In this document: positions 54,445-63,862 of the stretch, piece by piece | Position numbering within the stretch: the first letter of the stretch is position 1 | Layout of the letters: the number at the start of each line of letters is the position of its first letter | NCBI GenBank assembly: GCA_902363375.1 | Contig: CABIZX010000001.1 | Span: 1,488,001-1,552,000, forward strand | Direction of reading: 5' to 3' | DNA: 64,000 nucleotides | From: Clostridiaceae bacterium | Lineage (GTDB): Bacteria; Bacillota; Clostridia; Clostridiales; Clostridiaceae | Made by a program: the position numbers and the translations under genes | The notes under the pieces: generated by a model | Told to the model about the DNA's origin: nothing | Database searches by the model: none | Seen by the model: the letters and a program-made list of their open reading frames with translations, nothing else

Positions 54445-55128
54445 CTATTTATTAAATATCATAATTGTCGCATCAAATCCTGCTCTCTTTAACTTTTGAA
54501 TTTGATTTTCAGCATTTGCTCTTACCCTATATGAACCAGCCATTACTCTATAAAGTGTTTGTCCACTTCCTGGTTGTGTTGGTGATGAAGATTCTATATA
54601 ATCAATGCCTATCTGTGCAAGAATAGCTTTTGCTAAGGCCTTTACTATTTCATTTTTCTTGATATCAAATAAGTTATTGTCCTTAGTATTATCAATAAAT
54701 CCTATCTCAATTAATACTGCTGGAGCCTTAGTTTCTCTTAATACATGAAAATCAGCTACCTTTACTCCTCTATTTACAAACCCTAATGCTACAAGTGAAG
54801 TTTGAATTTTTTCTGCCATAGCCTTTGCATATTTTCCTGGATTCAAATATATATAAGTTTCAACCCCTGTAGCTTTTTCTGGCTCATATCCATTTCTATG
54901 AAAAGATATAAAATAATCATAGATATTTCTGTTTTCAAAGCTACTTCTATCATTTAGACTTACTGTAGTATCAGAAGTTCTTGTTTCATCAACAACTACT
55001 CCATGTCTTCTAACCTCTACTGCTACATCTCTACCAATGCTTAACATATCACTAGATTCCTTTCTTCCTTTATAACAGGCTCCTGGATCTTGTCCTCCAT
55101 GACCATAATCAAAACATAGTCTAGCCAT
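54445..55128 (-). CDS. Phage endolysin: N-acetylmuramoyl-L-alanine amidase with SPOR domain
   Basis: A 227-residue lysin. The amidase_3 fold has zinc ligands in FDYGHGGQDPG (His, about 9-11), ETRTSDTTVSLNDR (about 50-63) with the second Glu/His set, FISFHRNGY (about 76-84) and the catalytic Glu in APAVLIEIGFIDN (about 133-145). A C-terminal SPOR-type peptidoglycan-binding domain (YRVMAGSYRVRANAENQ, about 190-206) follows. The ATG at 55128 is chosen from the RBS AAGGAG and overlaps the holin end by 8 bp. It cuts cell wall at lysis, working with the holin. Confidence 0.92.
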   Translation of the reverse strand: MARLCFDYGHGGQDPGACYKGRKESSDMLSIGRDVAVEVRRHGVVVDETRTSDTTVSLNDRSSFENRNIYDYFISFHRNGYEPEKATGVETYIYLNPGKYAKAMAEKIQTSLVALGFVNRGVKVADFHVLRETKAPAVLIEIGFIDNTKDNNLFDIKKNEIVKALAKAILAQIGIDYIESSSPTQPGSGQTLYRVMAGSYRVRANAENQIQKLKRAGFDATIMIFNK

Positions 55129-55531
55129 TATTTTCACTCTCCTTATTTAATTGTTTTAGCACAATCTTTAATTTTTCTGGTATTGGTAGTCCTATCTTTG
55201 CTGAGTTTTCTAAAATACTTATCCCTTCATTAGAAGTGTAGAAAAAAATAACAGCGGTGCGAATTGCACTACCGCTGCCTAAAATATTAGTATCTACAAT
55301 ATGTGATATACCTACTAATACAAAAATAAGAACCTTCTTAAAAATCCCTTTAAAACCTAAGCTGCTAGATAACTTTTTCTCTAATATTGCACGCATTACA
55401 CCTGTAACATAGTCAATTATGACAAATATAATTAAGGCATAAAGAAAGCCATCTAAACCTCCTAAGATTCCTCCTAGAAAAGCTCCAATGGCTGCAAATA
55501 TACCTTGAAACACAATTAATATGTCTTTCAT
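55121..55531 (-). CDS. Phage holin (phage_holin_4 / TcdE-like)
   Basis: A 136-residue membrane protein of the toxin-secretion/phage-lysis holin family. Three hydrophobic segments (about 5-25, 28-48 and 68-85) are followed by a charged tail (KLKIVLKQLNKESENNG). The motif FVIIDYVTGVMRAILEKKLSS (landmark 'DYVTGVMRAI', about 40-49) and 'GFKGIFKKVLIFVLV' are characteristic. It opens the membrane so that the amidase can reach the wall. It overlaps the amidase gene by 8 bp. Confidence 0.92.
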   Translation of the reverse strand: MKDILIVFQGIFAAIGAFLGGILGGLDGFLYALIIFVIIDYVTGVMRAILEKKLSSSLGFKGIFKKVLIFVLVGISHIVDTNILGSGSAIRTAVIFFYTSNEGISILENSAKIGLPIPEKLKIVLKQLNKESENNG

Positions 55532-55570
55532 AAATACATCTCCTCTTATATATTTTTTTAATACTGTAGT

Positions 55571-57019
55571 TTAAAATATACCGTCTAGAATATTGTCAAT
55601 TATAAAATCGTATTGTATTTTCATTGTGTTAGTTGGTGTTTTAGTAACTGGGGCTGCCAGTAGTGTTTGAGCTCCTACAAGAGATGGTCCAAATATATAA
55701 TAATAATTATAATTATAGCTAGAACTACTTCTATTTCCGTAACAATATCCATAATTATGATACTTGCTAAAAAAATACTTTCTATTATCTGGTGAAGGCA
55801 TAGCTTTACTTGCTGATATTCCATTAAATATAGGTTTAAGTGAGTTATCATAAAAATGTAGTAATCCACTAGCTTCACTAAATACCCAATATTCTTTTGT
55901 TTTTCCTGTTATACTTACTTTCCAACTACTACCTTCATAATTAGGGGTGTCTATAATATAGTCTGTTTCTATATCATAATTATTATTTAATTTTAAAAGA
56001 TGACATACATTAACACCATTTATAGAATAGTATACTGTCATATATGGTACTCCATCTACTACTTCAAAGGCTTGTATAGTAGGTATTTTCCCTGTTGCAT
56101 CTTTATAACTACTTGCACTTTTGCTTGTACTTCCTACCCATGTGCCATCCTTTTGAAAGGTGTAAATATCTATACTACTATTTTTATTGTAATATAAATA
56201 TAGATATTGGTGATCTGCAGATATTCCGTTTATGCTAAAATCATTAGTAGTTAACTTTGAACCATCAGCTTTATAAAAATAGTTATCATTATCTTGATTA
56301 TTTCCACAGCTATCCAAAAAGAAACTTTTAAAAGTTCTATAGTTAACAGATGAAATTGTAGTTGAATATAAACCATATCCAATATTATCATAATCTGAAC
56401 AATAATAACTTACTGATTTCAAGCTACATATAGTAGTGTTTTTACTGTCTATAGTAGAACTACCACCTGCAGTATTTATATTAGGCGCATATAATGTTTC
56501 CCTTCCATCTCCTTGATACCAATAAATCGTTTGAAAGGTTCCATTCCCAGCATGAGTAGGAAAATCAAATACAAAATGTATTTTTATTTTTCCATCTTCT
56601 TCTGGCTCATAATAACTTTCAGATAAATTTATTGTACCTTGTAATGTATTACTTCCAGAATAAGGTTCATTTTTATCACACCATCCGATTGTATTTCCTT
56701 TCATATACTTTTCATTAGCATTCTCCATACCATCATAGTCAGTTAGATATATTCTTCTAAAAGGAAAATTAACATAACCACTTTCAATGTTTCCTCCAAC
56801 TATTAGTCTTTTGTAAAAGCATTCAAAGAACATTAATTTAACCACTGAATCATTAATTAAGTTTTCAGTTTCTGCATGATAAACTTTACTTCCTGTCTTT
56901 GAATCAAAAAGTTCAACTGTAGCTCTTCCCCTCATATTTGAGATAGGCTTTTTCTTCTTTAGTGTAGCTATACTATCATTGATTAAATCTTCATTAAAAG
57001 ATATGGTTTCTCTATACAT
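55571..57019 (-). CDS. Phage receptor-binding/baseplate-type protein, unassigned
   Basis: A 482-residue protein rich in Tyr, Asn, Ser and Gly with many short beta-type repeats in its second half (for example YLYYNKNSSIDIYTFQKDG and YSINGVNVCHLLKLNNNYD), suggesting a beta-propeller or tail-tip fold. The N-terminal part (ATVELFDSKTGSKVYHAETENL, about 33-54) is found in several clostridial phage tail proteins, as I recall. It lies between the tail-associated protein and the holin, where receptor-binding or fibre proteins usually are. No enzymatic motif is seen. Confidence 0.6.
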   Translation of the reverse strand: MYRETISFNEDLINDSIATLKKKKPISNMRGRATVELFDSKTGSKVYHAETENLINDSVVKLMFFECFYKRLIVGGNIESGYVNFPFRRIYLTDYDGMENANEKYMKGNTIGWCDKNEPYSGSNTLQGTINLSESYYEPEEDGKIKIHFVFDFPTHAGNGTFQTIYWYQGDGRETLYAPNINTAGGSSTIDSKNTTICSLKSVSYYCSDYDNIGYGLYSTTISSVNYRTFKSFFLDSCGNNQDNDNYFYKADGSKLTTNDFSINGISADHQYLYLYYNKNSSIDIYTFQKDGTWVGSTSKSASSYKDATGKIPTIQAFEVVDGVPYMTVYYSINGVNVCHLLKLNNNYDIETDYIIDTPNYEGSSWKVSITGKTKEYWVFSEASGLLHFYDNSLKPIFNGISASKAMPSPDNRKYFFSKYHNYGYCYGNRSSSSYNYNYYYIFGPSLVGAQTLLAAPVTKTPTNTMKIQYDFIIDNILDGIF

Positions 57020-57063
57020 AACATCTCCCCTTTCTTAAGCATCATTAAAGATATTTCTTTCCT

Positions 57064-58686
57064 TTACATAAACTCTATTGTTACACAACTCTCAATGTTT
57101 CTTATATGACTATCAGTAACCTTTACTTCTTGAGTTGAATTTACACTTATAACTTCATTTATAGTTACGCCTGTTTCATATGCTTTTAATATCCGTGAAG
57201 GATTTACTATATTAATATTTTCAATAACTTCTGCATGAGGTGGTTCTGCACTCATACCCCCTTGAAGGTTTCTTCCATCAATCATACATTGAAGATTGTA
57301 TATTGGTACTGTTACTGTTCCACTATCAGTTTTTAAACTTATTCCTATATAATGGTTTCCAGAACTAACTTGTGGGATTCCCAGTGGTATTCCTATGATA
57401 TTATCACCTTGCTGCAATTTCTGTTTTGGTTTAAATGGTATCTCTAAATTATCTAGAAGTATCTTCACAGTTAAAGTGCTACCTACACTTGCATTACAAC
57501 TTATGGATAAATTAACACTTAAATTTGTATTTGAAACCGCAGTAATGCCTAAGTATATGGGTTGCACCTCAGTGGTTGAAACTATAACCTCCTGTGAATT
57601 AGCATAATAAAGCATACTAGTTAATGCCTGAGCTACCTTGTTTCCTAGTTCATCTCTTACTGTACTTATCATTGCTGTAAAATCACTTTGCCCTCTAGAC
57701 TTAGGCTGACCAAGCTCAACTTTTGTATTCCATCCACTTAATAGATCATGCTTTATTTTAATTACTTCCACCACTATATCTATATCGAACTCTTCATACT
57801 TTACTAAAACATAATCCCCTAGATTAACCTGTTGAAGCCCTTTAAAGTTTTCATATTCCTTTGATTTACTAATCTCTATAAAGTCTACCTCTATATTCAC
57901 GTTAGCAATTCCCTTAGTCTTTACATATTCCTTTGCCATTATCCTTAAAGTGGGCTCGTCAGCTGCATCCTTAAATTCCACAGGCTTTATAATATGAAAA
58001 GGTGGGTACCTTAAGCTATCAAAATTAGGTATGGCTATATATTTTTCAGCTAGTGTTATTCCATTATAGCCCTTAGGATAAATCTTAGTAGCTAAATCAG
58101 TAGTATCACTGGTAACCTTAATACCTCTAATATTTTTTCCATACTTTATTAGCATCCCTGTTTCTTTTCCAATTTGCTTTAGTATTTTAATATTGTAGTT
58201 ATCTCTATATAGTTCACCTGTTCCCCATCTTTCAATAATTTTAAATATTGCTTCTACCGGATTTAGTTCTACCATATATAAGGTATTATTTATCAAGATA
58301 TCGCTATCTACTATATATGTTGATGCTAGTTCCTCAACTAAAGCTTTCTCCATGGCAGTTTTTATACTACACTGTACTGCTCTTTCATCCTCTATAAAAT
58401 AAAAAGCCAAGTCATAAAAAATATGCTTAGCCCAAACCATAATTATTTTATTATCATCTTGCTTTTTCTCTACTTTATATATTCTAAATAATTGATTGTT
58501 GGCCTTTATAATATTAAAGTGTTCTAGGTACACTGTCTTTTTAGATTTAACTGGATATTCCAAATATAAGCTGTATTCACCATTTAATTCTTGGGTAATC
58601 TCTGCTTTAATAGCTTCATTTAATTTACCAAGTCCATTGTTTTCAAATTCACCTTTTTTAGTTTTCTTATCATAAATATAAATCAC
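57064..58686 (-). CDS. Phage tail-associated protein (Tal / prophage endopeptidase tail)
   Basis: A 540-residue baseplate hub protein. The N-terminus MIYIYDKKTKKGEFENNGLG, with EELNGEYSLYLEYPV (about 32-46), is typical of Tal/gp18-like hub proteins of siphophages. The C-terminal third (about 340-540) looks like an added beta-rich module. The GTG at 58686 follows the RBS GGTGG and shares one base with the distal-tail stop, and is preferred over a TTG 15 bp upstream. It forms the tail tip and may help cell-wall penetration. Confidence 0.82.
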   Translation of the reverse strand: MIYIYDKKTKKGEFENNGLGKLNEAIKAEITQELNGEYSLYLEYPVKSKKTVYLEHFNIIKANNQLFRIYKVEKKQDDNKIIMVWAKHIFYDLAFYFIEDERAVQCSIKTAMEKALVEELASTYIVDSDILINNTLYMVELNPVEAIFKIIERWGTGELYRDNYNIKILKQIGKETGMLIKYGKNIRGIKVTSDTTDLATKIYPKGYNGITLAEKYIAIPNFDSLRYPPFHIIKPVEFKDAADEPTLRIMAKEYVKTKGIANVNIEVDFIEISKSKEYENFKGLQQVNLGDYVLVKYEEFDIDIVVEVIKIKHDLLSGWNTKVELGQPKSRGQSDFTAMISTVRDELGNKVAQALTSMLYYANSQEVIVSTTEVQPIYLGITAVSNTNLSVNLSISCNASVGSTLTVKILLDNLEIPFKPKQKLQQGDNIIGIPLGIPQVSSGNHYIGISLKTDSGTVTVPIYNLQCMIDGRNLQGGMSAEPPHAEVIENINIVNPSRILKAYETGVTINEVISVNSTQEVKVTDSHIRNIESCVTIEFM

Positions 58687-59393
58687 TATAGCCACCGCCA
58701 ATTAGGTAAAATATCTATTTTGCTAACACTTCCTACCCAGCTTATCTTATTCTCTCCTATTTTTAGCTTTGGAAAATCTCCTTCCATTTTAAAGTTTAAA
58801 TTTTCTAAAGCTTCATTATAACAATCCTCTATATCACTATTTATGATTATGCTATTATTAATTCCTTTTAATTTTATAAGTGCATCATTTATTAATAGCT
58901 CAATATTTCCACTTCCATAAACAGTTATGATAGGACTACTGTCTAAAGTTCCAATATTATTTATAATACTTTCAGTTTTATTTACCTCTATAACCTTATT
59001 ACTAACTTCATATTTAAATGGCTTACAGTTAAATACTATAGGAAAAACTCCTATAACTCTATAGATTGGTTTAAAATCTATGGCATTTACAACTTGTGCT
59101 ATATACTTTTTATTTGATTGAAAACTAAATATAAGATTTGCTTCACCACTATTAAAAAGCCAACCCTTTATTTCATCTATTTTATCTGCTAAATCTTCTC
59201 TTGATTTTAAAGTACATTCCACTAAAATAGTTATATCCTCATAGGTTTCTTCATCAAACTTTATATTTGAGTCTCTCCCAGGAATAGAAACATAGGATAC
59301 TCTGCGTTTTGGTGAAGAAATTGTAGGTCTTTTAGCAATTAAAATACCATAATCTTTATAGCTATCTTTATTACCAAAGCTAAAACTTAACAT
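58686..59393 (-). CDS. Phage distal tail protein (Dit)
   Basis: A 235-residue protein of the siphovirus Dit family, which joins the tail tube to the tip. Visible features are YGILIAKRPTISSPKRRVSYVSIPGR (landmark 'VSYVSIPGRDS', about 33-43), 'RVIGVFPIVFNCKPFKYE' (about 116-133) and the beta-rich C-terminal domain ending DILPNWRWL. The length is usual for Dit. It lies between the tape measure (1 bp away) and Tal, which is the canonical place. Confidence 0.85.
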   Translation of the reverse strand: MLSFSFGNKDSYKDYGILIAKRPTISSPKRRVSYVSIPGRDSNIKFDEETYEDITILVECTLKSREDLADKIDEIKGWLFNSGEANLIFSFQSNKKYIAQVVNAIDFKPIYRVIGVFPIVFNCKPFKYEVSNKVIEVNKTESIINNIGTLDSSPIITVYGSGNIELLINDALIKLKGINNSIIINSDIEDCYNEALENLNFKMEGDFPKLKIGENKISWVGSVSKIDILPNWRWL

Positions 59394-59394
59394 G

Positions 59395-61584
59395 CTAATT
59401 ACCTCCTTTTCCCATCACAACTCTTTGTCTATAAAACTCAAGTTCATAAGCAAGTTGTTCAATATCCTTATCTGTGTTGTTTATAAAATTCTCTATATGA
59501 AGTGTCAATCCACTATCATTGCCATTCCCTTTTACCTTTATCTTCTCTAAAGCCTTTGCTAAAATATCATCTAATCTATCTATTGGTAATACTGCTTCCG
59601 TTCCAGCTTCTCCTACTCCAATAACACTAGGTCTATTAAAAATACCACCCTTTGCATACCATTCTACAGATAAGCTTGGTACTCTAGGTGGTAATAGATT
59701 AAACTCTCCATTTAATCTAAAATGAGGTAATTTAATCTTAGGTATTCTTATCTCTGGAAGCCTTATGCTCTTAAAAAATCCAACGATAGCATTTACAGCA
59801 TTTTTAACAGCATCTCTTGCAAGATTAATTGGAGTTGTAATAGCTGTTTTTATGCCTCCCCATACTGCTACTGTAACTGTTTTAATTCCATTCCAAACTC
59901 CTGAAATAATACTATCTATAATATTTATAATGCCATGAACAGTTCCTTTTATCCCATTTAAAATACCTACTATTATATTTTTAATACCATTCCATACAGT
60001 AGATGTTATTGTCTTTATTGCATTCCATGAAGTTTTAATAGCATTAGATATTCCATTGGTTATAGCTAACACTACTGACTTTATAGCATTAAATGTAGAA
60101 CTTATAACAGTCTTGATGGCTAATACTGCATTAGACGTACTCACTTTTACCTGCTCCCACATCTTTACCATAAATTCTTTTATAGCATCCCAGTTCTTAT
60201 ATAAAAGTACTCCTACTGCAATTAATCCTGTTATTACTCCTATTACAATAGCAACGGGTCCAGTTAAGGCACCAAGTACCACTCCAAAAGCCGCTGATAC
60301 ACCACCAGCTGCTGCAATTGCTCCTGATACAGTGCTTACTATTGAAAATAATGTTCCTATAATTGTAACTACCTTACCTATGATTAAAATTATAGGACCT
60401 ACAGCAGCTACAATTAAACCAATCTTTACAATCTGCTCTTGTTGCTCTTTTGATAGCCCTTGAAATTTATCCATTAAAGGTTTTATTACCGCTATAAGTT
60501 TTTCAAGTATAGGTATTAATATTTGTCCAAACTGAATTCCTATCTGCTGAGCCTGTTCCTTCATAGCTCTTATCTTATTAGTAGGACTATCCATAGTTCT
60601 TGCCAGGTCTCCCTGTGCATTTTTTGTAGCATCTAAAATTGCTCCATACCTAGCTTGAACCTTCTGTGCTTCTGTTAGTTGTTCTCCCTGCTTTGCAATT
60701 CCATTAGAATAAGCATAGGTCTTAATTGTATTATCATTAACCAAAATACCTAAGGCTTTAAGTGGCTCTGCTTCACCAGAAATACCTGACTTTAATTTTT
60801 CAAATGCCTCTTCTGGTTTAAGATTATAAAAAGATGCCATATCATAAGAAAGCTGAGTTAATCCCTCTGACATTTTTAAAGATTCTTGTGATGTAAGTCC
60901 CATTGATGTAAGCATAGAATTATAAGTTGCTACATTTTTTCTTACATTAAAAGCATTGAGACCTAAGGCCTTTGAAGTTTCCTCTGACCACTTTCTAGCA
61001 TCACCAGCCATTGTCCCCATGGCCACTTCAAATAAGTTTTCTGACTCTACTGCATCCATGGCCATTTTAGTTGCAGCTGTTCCTATTCCTACAAGAGGAA
61101 GTGTAACCGCTGTAGTAAGTTTCTTTCCCGCTGAAGACATTTTATCTCCCACGGCTTTCATTTTTTCTCCGGCCTTATCCATACTTTCAGATAACTTATA
61201 CCAAGCAGAACTTTTTTCTTTAAGTTCCTTTGTGGTACTTTTCAGTTCATTTTCCATCTTATTAAGTTCAGCTACTGCATAATTAAGCTTTATCTTAAGA
61301 TTTTCAGTTGCCTTTGCATCAGCACCTTTTTTCTCTACACTTTCCTGAAAGCTTTTATTTAAAGCCGAAACTTTATCCTTTTGAATTTCTATTTGTTTAT
61401 TTAAAGTATCTGCCTTAAGTCTTAATCCTTCAGTGGATTTACCAAAATCACCAAGCTTAGAACTAGCCACAGCAAATTCACTTTGAACTAACTTTAAACC
61501 TCTTTGGATCTTTGCAACCCCATCTTGAAAACCTCTATCATCAAGGCCTATTCTTGCTATAACAGTACTTGAATTTGCTGCCAC
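59395..61584 (-). CDS. Phage tape measure protein
   Basis: A 729-residue protein that sets tail length and forms the DNA-passage channel. The N-terminal third is a coiled coil (about 25-160). A TP901-type tape-measure core has KMAMDAVESENLFEVAMG (about 174-191) and NSMLTSMGLTSQESLKM. Hydrophobic helices lie at about 380-460 and 430-465. Repeats of 'TxWNGIKxxxxxxxNGI' with W spacing lie at about 520-600. A GTG at 61584 is chosen because the upstream GTG at 61593 overlaps the RBS GGAGG. A metallopeptidase motif is not seen. Confidence 0.9.
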   Translation of the reverse strand: MAANSSTVIARIGLDDRGFQDGVAKIQRGLKLVQSEFAVASSKLGDFGKSTEGLRLKADTLNKQIEIQKDKVSALNKSFQESVEKKGADAKATENLKIKLNYAVAELNKMENELKSTTKELKEKSSAWYKLSESMDKAGEKMKAVGDKMSSAGKKLTTAVTLPLVGIGTAATKMAMDAVESENLFEVAMGTMAGDARKWSEETSKALGLNAFNVRKNVATYNSMLTSMGLTSQESLKMSEGLTQLSYDMASFYNLKPEEAFEKLKSGISGEAEPLKALGILVNDNTIKTYAYSNGIAKQGEQLTEAQKVQARYGAILDATKNAQGDLARTMDSPTNKIRAMKEQAQQIGIQFGQILIPILEKLIAVIKPLMDKFQGLSKEQQEQIVKIGLIVAAVGPIILIIGKVVTIIGTLFSIVSTVSGAIAAAGGVSAAFGVVLGALTGPVAIVIGVITGLIAVGVLLYKNWDAIKEFMVKMWEQVKVSTSNAVLAIKTVISSTFNAIKSVVLAITNGISNAIKTSWNAIKTITSTVWNGIKNIIVGILNGIKGTVHGIINIIDSIISGVWNGIKTVTVAVWGGIKTAITTPINLARDAVKNAVNAIVGFFKSIRLPEIRIPKIKLPHFRLNGEFNLLPPRVPSLSVEWYAKGGIFNRPSVIGVGEAGTEAVLPIDRLDDILAKALEKIKVKGNGNDSGLTLHIENFINNTDKDIEQLAYELEFYRQRVVMGKGGN

Positions 61585-61598
61585 TACACTCACCTCCT

Positions 61599-61802
61599 CT
61601 AGAAAATAATATTATCTATATAATCCAGCTCCTCTTCTTCCTCAATTCCATTTGCTCTTTTATATACATTGAAAAGAGCTTGTAACTTCTTAGGTGTACT
61701 TCTCCAAAACTGATCCTCTGTCATTTTCAATAGGTTTGTTCCTAAATAGAAAAGCCACTCCCAATCCCATCCTTCGGAATCAGTGTGGCTTTCTATTCCC
61801 CC
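61599..61802 (-). CDS. Second tail chaperone (gpT-like), reached by frameshift
   Basis: A frame without its own clear start reads ESHTDSEGWDWEWLFYLGT, then EDQFWRSTPKKLQALFNVYKR, ending at 61599. The 'FWRSTPxKLxAL' pattern is that of the second tail-assembly chaperone of siphophages. It is in the -1 frame relative to the first chaperone and overlaps its end. The run G5AA just before the first chaperone's TAG is a possible slippery site. Expression as a gpG-gpT fusion is the common phage arrangement. Confidence 0.6.
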   Translation of the reverse strand, partial: GGIESHTDSEGWDWEWLFYLGTNLLKMTEDQFWRSTPKKLQALFNVYKRANGIEEEEELDYIDNIIF

Positions 61803-62125
61803 ATATTTTCTTCTACTTCTGGCATTGCAATGTTTAATGCTTCATTAATTGCAGTGCCTAGTTTCTCCATATCACTTAAAGTAAGCATTCTACCTACATC
61901 TTTAAGAGTAACACTTTCATCTTCAGCTTTAATTGCTGAATAAATTAATGCTCTTATGGCTTTAATCTTTCTATTTTCTAAATCCTCAAAAGCTTTGTTA
62001 ATGTCACCATAAATCTCTTCTAACTCACAGAAGGTGTTCATATCAAATTTTAGTTCATATTCTTTACTACTGAGTTTGAACTTTATTCCTTTATTTCTTA
62101 GTTCTGATGCTTTCAATTTACTCAC
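61793..62125 (-). CDS. Phage tail assembly chaperone (gpG-like)
   Basis: A 110-residue chaperone that coats the tape measure during tail assembly. It shows FKLSSKEYELKFDMNTFCELEE (landmark 'LKFDMNTFCELEEIYG', about 25-40), followed by ALIYSAIKAEDESVTLKDVG (about 60-79), typical of the family. It ends ENMGE-stop with the out-of-frame continuation described above. It lies between the inserted YkvA gene and the tape measure. Confidence 0.8.
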   Translation of the reverse strand: MSKLKASELRNKGIKFKLSSKEYELKFDMNTFCELEEIYGDINKAFEDLENRKIKAIRALIYSAIKAEDESVTLKDVGRMLTLSDMEKLGTAINEALNIAMPEVEENMGE

Positions 62126-62190
62126 CCCTTAAAATAAATCAATAAAAAAAGAACTTATTCTTAAATAAATCCTTTTCATCTTTAACTATT

Positions 62191-62595
62191 TTATTTGTTA
62201 ATTTTATTGTTAATCTCTTCTAAATCACTATCATCATAATCTCCAAACCAATCTCTTAGTTTATCTTTAGCTTGCTTCTTCACATCGTCATCAATGAACA
62301 TAGCTACTGCTGTTAAAGCTAATGCTAATGCTCCTAAATCATCTGCAAATCCTACAACTGGTGTTATATCTACAATTGCATCAATTGGAGAAATAAAATA
62401 ACCCAATGCACCAATTATCGTTGTCTTAGCCCACCCTGGTGTCAACGGTTTTTGTAAAGTATAAAATAACAATAGACCAGCATAAATAACGTTAATTCCA
62501 GCTTTTTGAGCGCTCTTTATTATTTTTTCAAATAATGAGTTTTCCGAATACTCCTTTGAATACTCATTTTCTTCAAATTTTATTTCTTGTTTCAT
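62191..62595 (-). CDS. YkvA/DUF1232-family membrane protein inserted in the tail module
   Basis: A 134-residue protein with the DUF1232 core LGYFISPIDAIVDITPVVGFADDLGALALALTA (landmarks 'GYFISPIDAIVD' and 'GFADDLGAL', about 64-90). Hydrophobic segments suggest membrane association. The family is widespread; its function is poorly known. It is not a phage tail protein, yet it lies between the major tail protein and the chaperone genes, on the same strand as the module. It looks like an added (moron) gene. Confidence 0.8.
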   Translation of the reverse strand: MKQEIKFEENEYSKEYSENSLFEKIIKSAQKAGINVIYAGLLLFYTLQKPLTPGWAKTTIIGALGYFISPIDAIVDITPVVGFADDLGALALALTAVAMFIDDDVKKQAKDKLRDWFGDYDDSDLEEINNKINK

Positions 62596-62771
62596 TTATC
62601 CTTCACCCCATTCTACATAATACATGATTATAAACATTATTATACCATAAAAAACATTTTTGTTTATAATTTCATATCTACACAAATCGACCTTAGTAAC
62701 TGTAACATTAATTAATCATATACAATTTTATATTATTTTTATAATTAAGTTCTCTCTTGCTATTCTGATAC

Positions 62772-63206
62772 TTATCTAAAATTTATAAATTTAGGATTCA
62801 ATAATTTAGTCAATATAATCTCTATAAGCTGTCTTTCTTCTTCTGTCTCAAATTCCTTCCAATAAATCTCTATCTCACCACTATGCTCAGAAAAAAACCT
62901 ATCCCATCTAGAATTTTTAGGCTCAGTTCCCTCTGGTATTGGCTTAAATGATTCTATATAGTGGTCCTTTATCCTTTTAAATAAAGGTTTCGCTTTTCCA
63001 ATATAAAGATACTCATCATCTTTTTTATAAACATATATCCCTGATTTGTCCCCTACTTGTTCTTTAATATAACTATACTGTGCTTTCTTCATTTGAAAAT
63101 TCTCAGGTAAACAATGATTTAACTTAAATGAATTCCAATTTTCAAAATTAATTGGAATTATTTTTTCTTCTTCTAAGCAAATACTTATTTTGTCAATTAT
63201 ACTCAC
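62772..63206 (-). CDS. GIY-YIG endonuclease-domain protein inserted in the tail module
   Basis: A 144-residue protein. Residues about 50-140 form a GIY-YIG nuclease domain: SGIYVYKKDDEYLYIGKAK (about 54-72, the GIY...YIG motif), the following Arg in KPLFKRIKDHY, and the C-terminal Glu in ETEEERQLIEI with Asn in LLNPKFIN. It may be a small homing endonuclease or a repair-type nuclease. It sits between the major tail protein and YkvA. The surrounding 62596-62771 is very AT-rich, unlike the packed phage genes. Confidence 0.8.
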   Translation of the reverse strand: MSIIDKISICLEEEKIIPINFENWNSFKLNHCLPENFQMKKAQYSYIKEQVGDKSGIYVYKKDDEYLYIGKAKPLFKRIKDHYIESFKPIPEGTEPKNSRWDRFFSEHSGEIEIYWKEFETEEERQLIEIILTKLLNPKFINFR

Positions 63207-63289
63207 TTTACATCCCCCTAATTAAAATTACTAATATTTATTTTGAATATTATCACAACTTATTCCAAACTTCAACTGTATGTCCCATA

Positions 63290-63862
63290 TTAAATCTCAG
63301 TCGTAGGCTCACTAGGCACAGCAGTAAACCATGAGCTAATAATTGCTTCATCTACACCTTCATTATCTTCATCACAGATAAATCTGTAGTTACCATCAAA
63401 ATCTCTTGAATAAAATTTACCCTTTAGCTTTGCACTTTGAGCCTTTGGTTTTTCTGCTTCAGTGTCATATTCGTCTGTACCAAGTTCAAACTTCCCTTTT
63501 AATAGCCATACAAACCTATATTTCCCGCTATTCTTCTTTGATTTAAATCCTAAAGCTATAGTTGGAGGTATATCATCTTTATTTTCTACAAGTACCCCTT
63601 TTATAACTTTTGAACCTTGAAGTTCTGCTCTACTTGTAAGTGATAATTGGCTTACTTCAATTTCAACATCTACACCCTCAAAAGCAGTTATAATATCTTC
63701 CACTGCATCATCAGAATAAATGTTATCTGAATTTGACTTTGGTGAAAGCTTAGCACTTATTGCTCTTTCAAGTTTTATTGGTGTGTCATAAGTTGTTCCT
63801 GTGGCATCATCAGTTTTTATTATAGCTATATGAATATCTTTAAGACCTACTTGTCTAGCCAT
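63290..63862 (-). CDS. Phage major tail (tube) protein
   Basis: A 190-residue protein of the phi13-type major tail protein family. Typical parts are the N-terminus MARQVGLKDIHIAIIKTDDA, YDTPIKLERAISAKLSPKSN (landmark 'PIKLERAISAKLSP', about 27-40), 'IYSDDAVEDI' (about 44-53) and the KSKKNSGKYRFVWLLKGKF stretch (landmark 'RFVWLLKGKF', about 115-124). It polymerises to form the tail tube. It overlaps the preceding gene by 8 bp. Confidence 0.85.
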   Translation of the reverse strand: MARQVGLKDIHIAIIKTDDATGTTYDTPIKLERAISAKLSPKSNSDNIYSDDAVEDIITAFEGVDVEIEVSQLSLTSRAELQGSKVIKGVLVENKDDIPPTIALGFKSKKNSGKYRFVWLLKGKFELGTDEYDTEAEKPKAQSAKLKGKFYSRDFDGNYRFICDEDNEGVDEAIISSWFTAVPSEPTTEI

